Origin: Ryuthela nishihirai
Lineage: Eukaryota; Arthropoda; Arachnida; Araneae; Heptathelidae
Length of the DNA stretch: 64,000 nt
Direction of reading: 5' to 3'
Assembly: GCA_038380435.1 (NCBI GenBank)
Contig: JAWZYU010000025.1
Span: forward strand, 42,478,691 to 42,542,690
The position numbers and the translations under genes are program-made. Shown in pieces: positions 11,049 through 21,755 of the stretch. Positions within the stretch are counted from its first letter, which is position 1; each line of letters begins with the position of its first letter. The notes beneath the pieces are model-generated. The model was not told where the DNA came from. It did no database searches and was given only the letters and a program-made list of their open reading frames with translations.

Positions 11049-11433
11049 GTTGGGTTGTTTTATCTCTGAGCGACACTTTTTTGCACACCATGGGCTAAAT
11101 GGCCAGGTCACAAGGACCCCGAAGGCTCAGAGAAGGTTGGGGGAGGGGATCCACTGGAACAGCTGTTGGGAAACAGATGGTAGCCTCCCGTCAAGGCCAT
11201 CCAGCATGTTCTTTAACGTGCACAGGGTATGGCTCTCCCACACACGGGGCCACGGCTTAACGTCCCATCTAACGGACGGCGGCCTTTCCAACCCCATCGG
11301 TGTCCCCTACTGACCATTTGCAGGGCGGGGAATTTTGCGGAGATAAATCTCAACGCTGACCCAGCTGGGACTCGAACCTGGGAACTGCAGATTACGAGCC
11401 TGGCGCGCTACCGACTGAGCCACCCCACCCCTC
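11049..11433 (-). mobile_element. SINE-A, full length with TSD
   Basis: Flanked by a 12-bp target-site duplication AAAGATGCAAGA (11037-11048 and 11434-11445). Head at the right. Confidence 0.94.
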
Positions 11434-11676
11434 AAAGATGCAAGAAGGAACAGGGATGGTATTGTATTTATGCAGGTGAAAGTCGTGCAAACGGTTGAGA
11501 TTGGAAACTTATACATTTGGGGGAGGTTTAAGGGGTTGAATCCCCCCCAACCTTCCCCCTTAAATACGCCTCACTGAGCACAGACGGATTGTGTGACTTG
11601 ATGTCTGCCCTCCATGCAGTCAGTATATAATCGAACCCAGCAAGCTCGACTCCTGTTTCTCTTCATGTGAAACTCA

Positions 11677-11864
11677 GATGTCCTGTGGTCGAGTGGTTAG
11701 CTCGTTTAGCTACTGATCTAAAGGAACCGGGATTCAAGCCCCGGGTAAGGCGTGGATGTCTGTGTTGTTTTTCTCCTGGGGTCTCGCCATCCTCACAGAC
11801 CTTCTACTATGTGGTATAAACTGGCAGGCTCCTCTCAGACCTCTGTGGCAAGCAGCTGCTTGAG
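11677..11864 (+). mobile_element. SINE-B monomer
   Basis: A diverged head (GGTCGAGTGGTTAGCTCG), the body, and a tail ending CAGCTGCTTGAG. The terminal GGGGGTATTT is lost. Confidence 0.85.
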
Positions 11865-12063
11865 AATTTTTTGTGACTTGATCGTAGTTCATAAAGTTTA
11901 CACTTGAAAGAAAACAAAACAAAACACGAATGCTTTTTTTTTTTATATTGTATAATCATTTTCAGCATGCTTTGCAACATGTAGATCGGAAATATGAATG
12001 CATTCCCTCCGCAATTCTACAGAGGCCTCTGAACAGGAGAATTTTAATTACGACCACCCTGTA

Positions 12064-12277
12064 CTGCCGCTCAAAAAAGTATCCGAACACTACGGTTGCT
12101 TACAAAATTCAGAAAAAATATCTGGCAACGATTTTTTTAGAAATTAGTGATCTGGTAACCTTCGTGTCACATGACACGAAGGTTGCCAGCTCACTAATTT
12201 CTAAAAAAATCGTTGCCAGATATATTTTCTGAATTTTTTAATCAACCGTAGTGTTCGGATACTTTTTTGAGCGACTG
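12064..12277. mobile_element. palindromic Tc1-like MITE
   Basis: A 214-bp element that is almost entirely one inverted repeat, with TA on both sides. Ends read CTGCCGCTCAAAAAAGTATC and its complement. The centre is GTGTCACATGACAC-like. The TIR with TA target is of Tc1/mariner type. The 100-aa frame across it is a chance reading. Confidence 0.88.
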
Positions 12278-12480
12278 TACATATTTACAACATAACTGCG
12301 TCGCTGAATTATTATTATTACTGTTTAAAGGAACTGATTTAGAGGTGGATACGAAAAGGTTAATGGAGGGTGAGATTCAAAGCTCAGTAAATTCTTAGAA
12401 AAGAGTGTTATGAAGAAATATAACTGAAGATAATGAATTTAATTAAATCAATTTAATAATGAGCTAAAAAAAATGGTTTT

Positions 12481-12552
12481 TGCCATGAGTGGGATTCAAA
12501 CCCACGTCTCCAGGAAACATGCCTGTTATGCTACCACTACACTACCAATGGC
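12481..12552 (-). tRNA. tRNA-like sequence, probably pseudogene
   Basis: On the minus strand this folds as a near-complete 72-nt cloverleaf: D arm GTGT-AGTGGTA-GCAT, anticodon stem CAGG/CCTG, and a perfect T arm GTGGG-TTTGAAT-CCCAC. The anticodon loop reads CATGTTT (would-be anticodon UGU) but has A where position 33 should be U. The acceptor stem has one mismatch. Related T-arm sequences at 7447-7606 suggest a repeated family and not a functional gene. Confidence 0.4.
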
Positions 12553-12719
12553 TAACCTGTTCTCAGCTTGTGTGACCTTATAAGCTTTCCGGACTTTTTA
12601 ATTTTTTGATTCGTAAAGTGGCGCCATCTATCCGGGAAGTGGACAACTATGTTGCCTCAATACAGATGGAATTAATATTTTTGCCACTCACGCTCAGGGC
12701 GTTAAATCAAAAACTCAGT

Positions 12720-12758
12720 AGTAAAGAATCACAGGATGTATTCCTGTGATTCTTTACT
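12720..12758. repeat. perfect 17-bp hairpin
   Basis: Arms AGTAAAGAATCACAGGA and its exact complement are separated by 5 bp. No flanking TSD was identified. Confidence 0.8.
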
Positions 12759-12921
12759 GCAAATCAATTTAAATTTCAAATTTCGACAATATTCGTTCTG
12801 TGTTGAAAGAGATGTGGAAGTTAAAACGATTAAGCAGCGATGCCAATTAAAATTAATGATAAGGAAACTTAATTCAAACAGGATGAAAAGAAAGAATTAA
12901 ACGTTATATTAAATTTCACTT

Positions 12922-13116
12922 AGTCCCGTGGCCGAGTGGTTAGCGCGCTTGTCTACTGATCTAAGGGACCTGGGTTCGAGCGCCGGGTAAGGCATGGATG
13001 TCCGTGTTGTCTTTCTGCTGAGGTCCTGCCATCCTCTCAGATCTCCTACTGTGGCATATAAACTGACAGGCTCCTGTCAGACCTCTGTGGCAAGCAGCTG
13101 CTTGAGGGGGTATTTT
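12922..13116 (+). mobile_element. SINE-B monomer
   Basis: Complete from GTCCCGTGGCCGAGTGG to GGGGGTATTTTTTTT. Confidence 0.92.
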
Positions 13117-13324
13117 TTTTTTATTTATATATAGTTTAGATTTATCACTTTGCAATGTTATTTAAATATTTCGCTAATTTAGGATGCTTTTTCAGAACGA
13201 GATATATTGTTAAACGTTTTAGTTTCCATAACTTTTTAAATAGTTAGTGAATGTTGTTGAAAATTGATAGATTGCACTGATATCTTTCAGTTATCATCAG
13301 ATCAACGCTAAAAATAAAAAAAAA

Positions 13325-13433
13325 TCAATATCCCCTCAAGCAGCTGCTTGCCACAGAGGTCTGACAGGAGCCTGTCAGTTTAATACGCCATAGGGGGGGG
13401 GGGGATCTGTGAGGACTGCGGGTCCTCAGCAAG
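13325..13433 (-). mobile_element. SINE-B fragment
   Basis: The tail and body are present, including a G-run expansion near 13395. It stops at the CCTCAGCA position, so the tRNA head is missing. Confidence 0.82.
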
Positions 13434-13503
13434 ATCAGTCTTAGGACTTATATAAAAAAAAGTTGCTGATCTTTAATCTTACTCCTCATTGCCATAACAT
13501 GGG

Positions 13504-13884
13504 TTGTTTAACCTCTGAGCGGCACTTTTTTGCACACCATTGGCTAAATGGCCACGTCACATGGACCCCGAAGGCTCAGAGAAGGTTGGGGGAGGGGACC
13601 CACTGGAACAGCTGTTGGGAGACAGATGGTAGCCTCCCGTCAAGGCCATCCAGTGTGTTCTTTAACGTGCACAGGGTATGGCTCTCCCGCACACGGGGCC
13701 AGGGCTTAACGTCCCATCCGACGGACGGCGGTCTTTCCAAGCCCATCGGTGTCCCCTAATGACCGTGGGCAGTGCGGGGAGTTTTGCGGAGATAAATCTC
13801 GACGCTGCCCCAACTGGGATTCGAACCTGGGAACTACAGATTACCAGCCTGGCGCGCTAGCGACTGAGCCACCCCCGCTCCCCT
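13504..13884 (-). mobile_element. SINE-A, full length with TSD
   Basis: 9-bp duplication TAACATGGG (13495-13503 and 13885-13893). A box reads AGTCGCTAGCG. Confidence 0.92.
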
Positions 13885-14048
13885 TAACATGGGAATTTCT
13901 CCAATAATTTTCACCAACGAATGAATAAACTACGTAAAAAACAAATCGATATAAAAATATGTTTTGTAATAAACGTGATCTTTTGTCATGTGAAGACTAA
14001 AAAATTTGGTATAAATTTTTCTTCAGAAATAATAGTTATTATTTGAAC

Positions 14049-14200
14049 TTGTTGGACCTGGGTTCGAACCCTGGGTAAGGCATGGTTGTGTGTGTTGTTT
14101 TTCTGCTGAGGTCCTGCCATCCTCACAGACCTACTACTTTGGCTATTATAAACTGACAGGCTCCTGTCAGACCTCTATGGCAAGCAGCTGCTTGAGGGTG
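14049..14200 (+). mobile_element. SINE-B, head truncated
   Basis: Starts inside the tRNA-like head just before the B box (GGTTCGAACCC). The body carries a small change near 14143 and the tail is CTTGAGGGTGGTATTT. Confidence 0.85.
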
Positions 14201-14419
14201 GTATTTATTATATATAAGTTGCCCCAAAGAAGGATCATTGTAGCAATAAATAAAAATGACTACACCGAAGAGCCAAAACATTATGACCACTTGCCTAATA
14301 TTATGTTGGTCCTCCACGTGCCGCCAAAACAGCTCTTGACCGGAGAGGCATTGCAGATTTTTAAAGGTGTCTTGTGGTATCTGGTACCACATGTTACCAA
14401 CAGATCCTTTAACTCTTGT

Positions 14420-15275
14420 AAGTTACGTGGTTGAGCGACCGCAGAACGGATATTCTGTTCCAAAACAACCATAGATGCTCGATTGGATTGATGTCTGCGG
14501 AATTTGGAGGCCAAGGTCTTCCTCGTGTTCTGCAAACCATTCTCGAACAATCCGAGCAGTGTGGCTTGGCGCTATCCTGCTGAAAGAAGGTACTTCTAGA
14601 GGGTTATACCATTGCCATGAAAGGATGCACCTGGTCTGCAATGATGTTTAGGTAGGTGGTAGACGTCATAGTTTCCTGCACATGAATGACTGGACCTAGA
14701 GTTTCCCAGCAGAACATTGCCCAAAGCGTTACACTTCCTGCACTGGCTTGTTTTTGTCCCATGGTGCATCCTGGTGCATCCTGGTGCATGTACTTCTCCA
14801 GATAAATGACGCACACTTACCCAGCCATCCACATGATACAACAGGAAATGAGGTTCATTGGACCAGACGACCTTCTTCCAATCATTCAAGGTCCAGTTTT
14901 GATGCTCGCGTGCCTACTGTAAGTGCTTTCGACGGTGAACTGAGGTTAGCATGGGCACTCGGCGTGGCCTGTGGCTACGCAGCCCCGTTTTCAGCAAGAT
15001 TCGATATACTGTGTGTTGTGACACATTACTCCCGTCACCAGTATTCAAATTATGGGCGAGTTGTGCCACAGTATCCCTTCTGTTGGCTCCTGCCATATGG
15101 GCCGTTGTCAGCCTACACTTTGCGGGCAGTTCGTGGTTTTTTCTCCTTGGACCACTTTATGAAGGTACTAACCATGGCTGACCGTGAGCATCCCACAAGC
15201 CTTGCCGTCTTGGAAATACTCTGACCCAATTGTCTGGCCATTACAATTTGGCCTTTGCCAAACTCACTTAAGTTG
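14420..15275 (-). pseudogene. Tc1-like transposase, broken
   Basis: Read on the minus strand. The helix-turn-helix part [21 protein letters not shown] is near 15200-15270, then NVSQHTVYRILLKTGLRSHRP (14970-15040), then WKKVVWSNEPHFLLYHVDGW (14815-14885). Next comes the GTKTSQCRKCNALGNVL block, then a degraded C-terminal part (ARIVREWFAEHEEDLGLQIP, 14490-14560). A Tc1 transposase is a ~340-aa DDE enzyme that cuts and pastes the element. Here the frame shifts several times, the first catalytic aspartate position reads N (WSNE), and the N-terminus is interrupted by a SINE at 15276. Clearly dead. Confidence 0.85.
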
Positions 15276-15661
15276 GGTTGGATTGTTTTACCTCTGAGCG
15301 GCACTGTTTTGCACACCATGGGCTAAATGGCCAGGTCACATGGACCCCGAAGGCTCAGAGAAGGTTGGGGGAGGGGACCCACTGGAATAGCTGTTGGGAG
15401 ACAGATGGTAGCCTCCCGTCAAGGCCATCCAGCGTGTCTTTAATGTGAACAGGGTATGGCTCTCGTGCGCACGGTGCCATGGCTTAACGTCCCATCCGAC
15501 GGACGGCGGCCTTTCCAAGCCCATCGGTGTCCCCTATTGACCGTGGCCAGGGCGGGGAATTTTGCGGAGATAAATCTCAACGCTGACCCAGCTGGGACTC
15601 GAACCTGGGAACTACAGATTACGAGCCTGGCGCGCTACCGACTGAGCCACCCCCGTCCCCT
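15276..15661 (-). mobile_element. SINE-A inside Tc1 element
   Basis: Full-length copy, head at right. Flanks CTCACTTAAG and CTCTCTTAAG look like a diverged target-site duplication. Inserted next to the start of the transposase DNA-binding region. Confidence 0.92.
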
Positions 15662-15885
15662 CTCTTAAGTCCACTCCCTTTCCCATCTGAAGAACAAGAA
15701 TAACTCTGCTTAACAGTATCAGGTGTTATTTTTACCGTTTCATGGCCTTCACATGCGCCGTCGTTTACTTGCAGTTGCTTAAATTTGCATAAAGACGCGC
15801 TGGTCATAATGTTTTGGCTCTTCTGTGTATAATTCAATAATTGAGAGCAACTGTGCTAACATCTGACATAAACTGGAATTTGGGA

Positions 15886-16010
15886 TGGGTTGTTTTACCT
15901 CTGAGCAGCACTTTTTATCCCATAACAAGCTAAATGGCTAGGTCACAAAAACCCCAACGACTCAGAGAAAGTTGGGGGGAAGAAGATCCACTAGACCAGG
16001 GATTGGGACC
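15886..16010 (-). mobile_element. SINE-A 3' fragment
   Basis: Only the 3' ~120 bp are present, diverged (GAGCAGCACTTTTTATCCC, ACCCCAACGACTCAGAG). It ends at ...GGGATTGGGACC. Confidence 0.8.
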
Positions 16011-16024
16011 TTTTTTGAGGGTTT

Positions 16025-16735
16025 AAATCTTTTTCACCGTTAGAAGGCGCAATTATAGTGTTCGAAAGATTCCTAAATCGTAATATTTCATCAACTCATA
16101 TCTAATCCTAAAAAAAGATTTTTTTCATTTTTCTCTAAATGCAAACAATTATCTGCTAAAACAAGACATGTGCCCCCCTCCCCCCCATGGGTCGAAGAAG
16201 TCAATTCATTGTTGCCAATGGAAACATCATGGCGTCGCATTCCACCACCAAAATTTAAAGTTTCTAGCTTAAATACGTAGTTTAAAATATTTGTTTCAAA
16301 TTTTTGAATTTGCGAATTTATTCACCGTTAGAGGGCGCAATTATAGTTTCGACAGATTTAAAATGTTTTAATCATAATATTTTATCAATTCCTATATAAC
16401 CCAAAAAGAATATTTCATTTATTTCTAAAAAAAAATTATCTGCTAAAACTGAAAAGGTGGTGTTATCCACCCCCTCTGGGTCTAAGGGTCAACTCATTGT
16501 TGACAATGGGAACTTCCTGACGTTCACATTCTACCACCAAAATTTCATATTTCTAACATAAATACGTCGTTTGCAATATTCGTTTAAAATTCTAGAAATT
16601 TCAAATTTTCCTCCGCTAGAGGGCGTAATTATAGCTTTAGAGAGATTCGGAAAGTGAATGTCGTAATATTTCATCAATACCTATCCAAGAAAAAATAATT
16701 TTTTCTTTATCTCTGTAAACTAAAAAAGTTTGATG
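16025..16735 (+). repeat. three diverged ~295-bp tandem repeats
   Basis: Starts near 16028, 16319 and 16610, each marked by CACCGTTAGAGGGCGCAATT or a close variant. Shared later landmarks include TAATATTTCATCAA, TATCTGCTAAAAC, TTCATTGTTG and ACCACCAAAATTT. The third copy is partial. No coding frame. Confidence 0.8.
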
Positions 16736-16818
16736 TCTATATATACAACAAGGGGCGAAATTCGAAAGAGTTTACGACCGTAACTCGTTAATACGAGCTT
16801 CATTTGACACCTAACTCG

Positions 16819-17250
16819 TAGGGGTGGCTCAGTCGGTAGCGCGCCACACTCGTAATCTATAGTTCCCAGGTTCGAGTCCCAGCTGGATCAACGTTGAGAT
16901 TTATCTCCGCAAAATTCCCCGCCCTGCCCACGGTCAGTAAGGGGCACCCATGGGCTTGGAAATGCCGTCCGTCCGTCGGATGGGACATTAATCCGTGGCC
17001 TCGTGTGCGGGAGAGAGCCATACTCTGTGCACGTTAAAGAACACACTGGATGGCATTGACGGGAGGCTACCATCGGTCTCCCAACCGATGGTATCCTCCC
17101 GTCAAGGCCATCCAGTGTGTTCTTTAACGTGCACAGAGTTAACGTGTTCCAGTGGGTCCCCTCCCCCAACCTTCTCTGAGCCTTCGGGGTCCATGTGACC
17201 TGGCCATTTAGCCTATGGTGTGCAAAAACGTGCAGCTCAGAGGTAATCTA
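16819..17250 (+). mobile_element. SINE-A with internal inverted duplication
   Basis: The head is normal. After GGGAGGCTACCATCGGT at about 17083 the sequence turns back on itself: 17097-17146 is the complement of 17034-17083 around a short CTCCCAA spacer. The normal 3' part then continues at GTTCCAGTGGGTCCC. Confidence 0.9.
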
Positions 17251-17365
17251 TTGTACAAACACACTGTTCAATAGATTCAACCCAACCCAAAAAGCTAGTG
17301 TCTCAGTCGCCTCGCCGTTGCTACGGCCATAGGTTCATTTGGCTGAAGATCCATTCTAAAAAAAT

Positions 17366-17524
17366 AAATAAAATAAATACCCCCTCAAGCAGCTGCTTCC
17401 CACAGAGGCCTGACAGGAGCCTGTCAGTTTATATACCACAGTAGAAAATCTGAGAGGATGGCAGGACCTTAGCAGAAAGACAACACTCCCTTAGATCAGT
17501 AGACAAGCGCGCTAACCACTCGGC
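17366..17524 (-). mobile_element. SINE-B monomer with internal deletion
   Basis: The tail and body are complete. About 35 bp around the B box and the conserved ATGCCTTACCCGG segment are missing. Confidence 0.87.
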
Positions 17525-17840
17525 CATGGGACGGCTAGCTCAGCATTATTATATTAGCTCAGCAGGAGAGTCAAAGCAAAGCCAGCAAGATCTTCAGATG
17601 AAATCAGGCTTGAAACATCTCGGTATAAGTTGCTTTCATTCGATAACTGAATGTACTGGCAGTCTTAATCAATTTTACCATGAGGTTTGTCCACTGCACA
17701 TGATGCAAATACAGTATTCTGAAACAGTAGCCTTAAGTGGCAATGTGCGTTGCGTTAAATTTATGTAAAAAGATTGTGGAACGCGAGAGTGAACTGAAAT
17801 TAAAAATGTCACTGCTACCGACGCATGCTTCATTAAAGTA

Positions 17841-18458
17841 CAATCGCTCAAAAAAGTATCCGAACACTATGGTTGATTACAGAATTCAGAAAAAATATCT
17901 GGCAACCTTCGTGTCACGTGATTACAGAATTCAGGAAAAATATCTGGAGCGTGTACAGCAACTGTACACGCTCCAGTTACCGTTCACAGCAAACTGGAGC
18001 GTGTGCAGTTACTGGAGCTGTGAACAGTTACTGCACACGCTCCAGTTTGCTGTGAACGGTAACTGCACACGCTCAATATTTCCGTGAGTGAGCCCACACG
18101 ATCTAGGTCTTTGTGAGCTCACACGATCCAATGTGCTGTGAATATTAACCGCAACCGCTCCAGTTTGCTGTGAACGGTAACTGCACACGCTCCATATTCA
18201 TTGCATTATATATTCATACGCATTATATATATTAAAAAATATCCGAACACTATGGTTGATTACAGAATTCAGAAAAAATATCTGGCAACGATTATTTTTA
18301 GAAATTAGTGTTCTCTTTCGAAATTAGTGTTTCTTTCGTGTCACGTGTCACGTGACACGAAAGTTGCCAGATCACTAATTTCTGAAAAAATCGTTGTCAG
18401 ATATTTTTTATAAATTCTGTAATCAACCGTAGTGTTCGGATACTTTATTGAGCGACTG
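17841..18458. mobile_element. composite palindromic MITE, copy 1
   Basis: Starts with TA then CAATCGCTCAAAAAAGTATC and ends GGATACTTTATTGAGCGACTG then TA. Nested inside are the GAGCGTGTACAGCAACTGTA hairpin and the GTTCACAGCAAACTGGAGC palindrome (17945-18195), a CATTATATATTCATACGC spacer (18196-18235), and an inner second MITE arm pair (18236-18458). Confidence 0.85.
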
Positions 18459-18471
18459 TACGGCTACCAAT

Positions 18472-18987
18472 CAGGGCCGAACTCTGACCTTCTGAGGTCC
18501 GAAGCTATGACAAATTTAAGAGGTCCTAAACTTCGATAAGTTATTAATTTATTATTCTAATTGGAGGGAACATTTGAAAAGCAAATATGAAATTGATGTG
18601 ATGAAAACATTAGACTAGCATTGGTATACAGTAATGACTGCGTAAAGCTGAGATGAACAGTGTTTTGTACAATAGATTAAAAAAAAATAAATACCCCCCT
18701 CAAGGACCTGCTTGCCACAGAAGTCTGACAGGAGCCTCTCAGTTTATATGCCACAGTAGTAGATCTGAGATGATGGCAAGACCTCAGCAGAAAAACAACA
18801 CAAGCATCCATGCCTAATCCGGGCTCGAACCCAGGTCCCTTAGATCAGTAGCCAAGCGTGCTAACCACTCGGCCAAAGTTGAAAAGAAAAAGAAGTTCAT
18901 GATAGTAAACTTCAAATCTAAATTTTTGAGGTCCCTTATAATCGTGTGGCCCTAAGCTGTAGCTTAGTTATCGTAAGTCGTGCTCTG
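18472..18987. mobile_element. putative hAT-type MITE holding SINE-B
   Basis: The ends CAGGGCCGAACTCTG and the complement of ...AAGTCGTGCTCTG are weakly inverted. The 8-bp flanks CTACCAAT and CGACCGAT agree at six positions, suggesting a decayed hAT duplication. A SINE-B sits at 18688-18875. Confidence 0.45.
18688..18875 (-). mobile_element. SINE-B monomer
   Basis: Complete, with AAGGACCTGCTTG in place of the usual AAGCAGCTGCTTG near the tail. Confidence 0.9.
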
Positions 18988-19024
18988 CGACCGATTAAAG
19001 TCCAGTTAAATTATTATTAACGTA

Positions 19025-19543
19025 TAGTCGCTCAAAAAAGTATCCGAACACTACGGTTGATTACAGAATTCAGAAAGAATATCAGGAACGATTATTTTTA
19101 GAAATTAGTGATCTCTTTCGTATCACGTGACACAAAGGTTGCCAGATCACTAATTTCTAAGAAAATCGTTGCCAGATATTTTTTCTGAATTCTGTAATCA
19201 ACCGTAGTGTTCGGATACTTTTTAATATATATAATGCTTATGAATATATAATGCAATGAATATGGAGTGTGTGCAGTTACCGTTCACAGCAAACTGGAGC
19301 GGTTGCGGTTAATGTTCACAGCTGTACACGCTCCAGTTACCGTTCACAGCAAACTGGAGCGTGTGCTTGTTACTGGAGCGTGTACAGTTGCTGTATACGC
19401 TCCAGATATTTTTCCTGAATTCTGTAATCACGTGACACGAAGGTTGCCAGATCACTAATTTCTAAAAAAAAAACGTTGCTAGATATTTTTTCTGGATTCT
19501 GTAATCAACCATAATGTTCGGATACTTTTTTGAGCGACTGTAG
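19025..19543. mobile_element. composite palindromic MITE, copy 2
   Basis: An inverted relative of copy 1: the complement of this interval reproduces the same order of modules, including the CATTATATATTCATAAGC spacer (19222-19262). The nested GAGCGTGTACAG hairpin is partly rearranged (19320-19400). It ends at GGATACTTTTTTGAGCGACTG then TA. Confidence 0.85.
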
Positions 19544-19769
19544 GTGGTCATATTATTTTGATACTAGATCGTGTGGGCTCACTCACGGAAATATTGAGCG
19601 TGTGCAGTTACCGTTCACAGCAAACTGGAGCGTGTGCAGTAACTGCACACGCTCCAGTTTGTTGTGAACGGTAACTGGAGCGTGTACAGTTGCTGTACAC
19701 GCTTCAGATATTTTTTCTGGATTCTGTAATCAACCGTAGTGTTCGGATACTTTTTTGAGCGACTGTACT
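19544..19769. mobile_element. palindrome module joined to MITE end
   Basis: GGTGGTCATATTATTTTGATAC (19550-19571) leads into CTAGATCGTGTGGGCTCACT, the 3' segment of the palindromic linker. The full hairpin follows, then a MITE right arm ending GAGCGACTG-TA. The same GGTGGTCATATTATTTTG word occurs in reverse at 43082-43100. Confidence 0.75.
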
Positions 19770-19881
19770 ACTAAACTCGCTCGTCTCTCCTTTCATTCTT
19801 TGAAATGCCTGCCCCTTTAAGACCTGGTTAACACCTAATGGGATTGGAGGCACTATTTCACCGGAATTAAACGCTGAACAG

Positions 19882-20168
19882 TTGTTGGGTTGGGTTGTTT
19901 TACCTCTGAGCGGCACTTTTTTGCACACCATGGGCTAAATGGCCAGGTCACATGGACCACGAAGGCTCAGAGAAGGTTGGGGGAGGGGACCCACTGGAAC
20001 AGCTGTTGGGAGACAGATGGTAGCCTCTCGTCAAGGCCATCCAGCGTGTTCTTTAACGTGCACAGGGTATGGCTCTCCCTAACACGGAGCCACGGCTTAA
20101 CGTCCCATCCGACGGACGGCGGCCTTTCTAAGCCCATCGGTGTCCCCTACTGACCGTGGGCAGGACGG
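19882..20168 (-). mobile_element. SINE-A, 5'-truncated with TSD
   Basis: 11-bp duplication ACGCTGAACAG (19871-19881 and 20169-20179). The tRNA head is missing. An intact duplication with a truncated 5' end marks insertion of an incomplete reverse transcript. Confidence 0.93.
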
Positions 20169-20179
20169 ACGCTGAACAG

Positions 20180-20620
20180 AGTTAAGTAGCAGTTATTGAA
20201 ATGGACTTTAGAAATTTAATTTAAAAGAAATTTTAATTGTTAAAGTAGTTTAAAAAACGCAAAATAAACGAAACAAATTGTTTTTTGACAAATGAAAAAT
20301 GAATCCAAATTGAAAATTTTCCAAGATAGACATTTTCAAAAAAAAATCAAAATCTAGCTTCAAAAAAAAAGCTAATTTCCAACACTTTACTGACATCTCA
20401 TTTGTCCCTTTATGTGGTTTCCATGGCATCAAAAGTAAACCATCAACACAGTGTTAATATTACTTGACTTAATCCTCAAGCTACTAGGAAACGAAAATAT
20501 TCAATTGATTTCATTTACGGAGGTGAATGGATTTCTGGGAAATCACCATACTCTTTTAATATTTCAATGAATAAGAATGATAAGAAGTAGACGGCTGCTT
20601 AGTTGTTTGGTTTATACAAC
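20180..20620. other. AT-rich, no feature recognised
   Basis: Contains A-runs and the word AAAAAAAGCTAATTTCCAACA (20364-20384) that recurs at 21315-21335. No gene seen. Confidence 0.4.
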
Positions 20621-20623
20621 TGT

Positions 20624-21088
20624 ACCATGGCCGAGTGGTTAGCGCGCTTGGCTACTGATCTAAGGGTCCTGGGTTCGGAGCTCCAGGTAAGGCATGGATG
20701 TTCGTGTTGTTTTTCTGCTGAGGTCCTGCCATCCTCTCAGACCTTCTACTGTGGCATATAAACTGACAGACTCCTGTCAGACCTCTGTGGCAAGCAGCTG
20801 CTTGAGGGGTGTTTATTTTATTTACATTGGATCGTGTGAGCTCACAAAAACCTGGATCGTGTGGGCCCACTCACAGAAATATTGAGCGTGTGCAGTTACC
20901 GTTCACAGCAAACTGAAGCGTGTGCAGTAACTGCACACGCTCCAGTTTGCTGTGAACGGTAACTGGAGCGTGTACAGTTGCTGTACACGTTCCTGAGGTC
21001 CTGCCATCCTCTCAGACCTTCTACTATGGCATATAAACTGACAGGCTCCTGTCAAACCTCTGTGGCAAGCAGCTACTTGAGGGGGTAT
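20624..21088 (+). mobile_element. SINE-B dimer with palindromic linker
   Basis: Unit 1 has a head with a one-base insertion (GGTTCGGAGCTCCAGG). The linker is 20818-20992 and headless unit 2 is 20993-21088. Confidence 0.92.
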
Positions 21089-21280
21089 TTATTTATTTAT
21101 ACTATATTTTTGAAGCTTACTAAAAAATTTCCATCTTCAATTAAAGTCGTCAGTTTTTTGTGCTCTTTCATTTGCCACTCAAGATTTCATTTGCACTTGA
21201 GATGTGCCACCCATTTGAGATATACCACCCTCAGGCGTCGCCTAATCCGCTACGGCCCCGCCTTGTTTGCCAGAACATTA

Positions 21281-21754
21281 AAAATAAAAATAGTAGAAGT
21301 AGAAGGTCTGAGAAAAAAAAAGCTAATTTCCAACAGGAATTTCCTCAGGAACGTGTACAGTTGCTGTACACGTTCCTGAGGCAGGACCTCAGGAACGTGT
21401 ACAGCAACTGTACACGCTCCAGTTACCGTTCACAGCAAACTGGAGCGTGTGCAGTTACTGAACACGCTCCAGTTTGCTGTGAACGGTAACTGCACACGCT
21501 CAATATTTCTGTGAGTGGGCCCACACGATCCAGGTTTTTGTGAGCTCACACGATCCAATGTAAATAAAATAAATACCCTCTCAAGCAGCTGCTTGCCACA
21601 GAGGTCTGACAGGAGCCTGTCAGTTTATATGCCACAGTAGAAGGTCTGTGAGGATGGCAGGACCTCAGCAGAAAACAACACGAACATCCATGTCTTACCC
21701 GGGGCTCGAACCCAGGTCCCTTAGATCAGTAGCCAAGCGCGCTAACCACTCGGT
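21281..21754 (-). mobile_element. SINE-B with rearranged palindromic linker
   Basis: From the right: a complete SINE-B (21553-21754), the linker (21378-21552), then an extra small palindrome CCTCAGGAACGTGTACAG...CCTGAGG (21343-21382) and a SINE-B remnant GTAGAAGGTCTGAG (21298-21311). A filler AAAAAAAAGCTAATTTCCAA is inserted at 21313-21335. Confidence 0.85.
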
Positions 21755-21755
21755 A

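Larger units (their letters stand above)
14263..15827 (-). mobile_element. Tc1-like transposon, split by SINE-A
   Basis: Terminal inverted repeats CACCGAAGAGCCAAAACATT (14263) and its near-complement ending TTGGCTCTTCTGTG (15827), with TA on both sides (14261-14262, 15828-15829). Length without the nested SINE is about 1.18 kb, within the family range. Confidence 0.9.
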
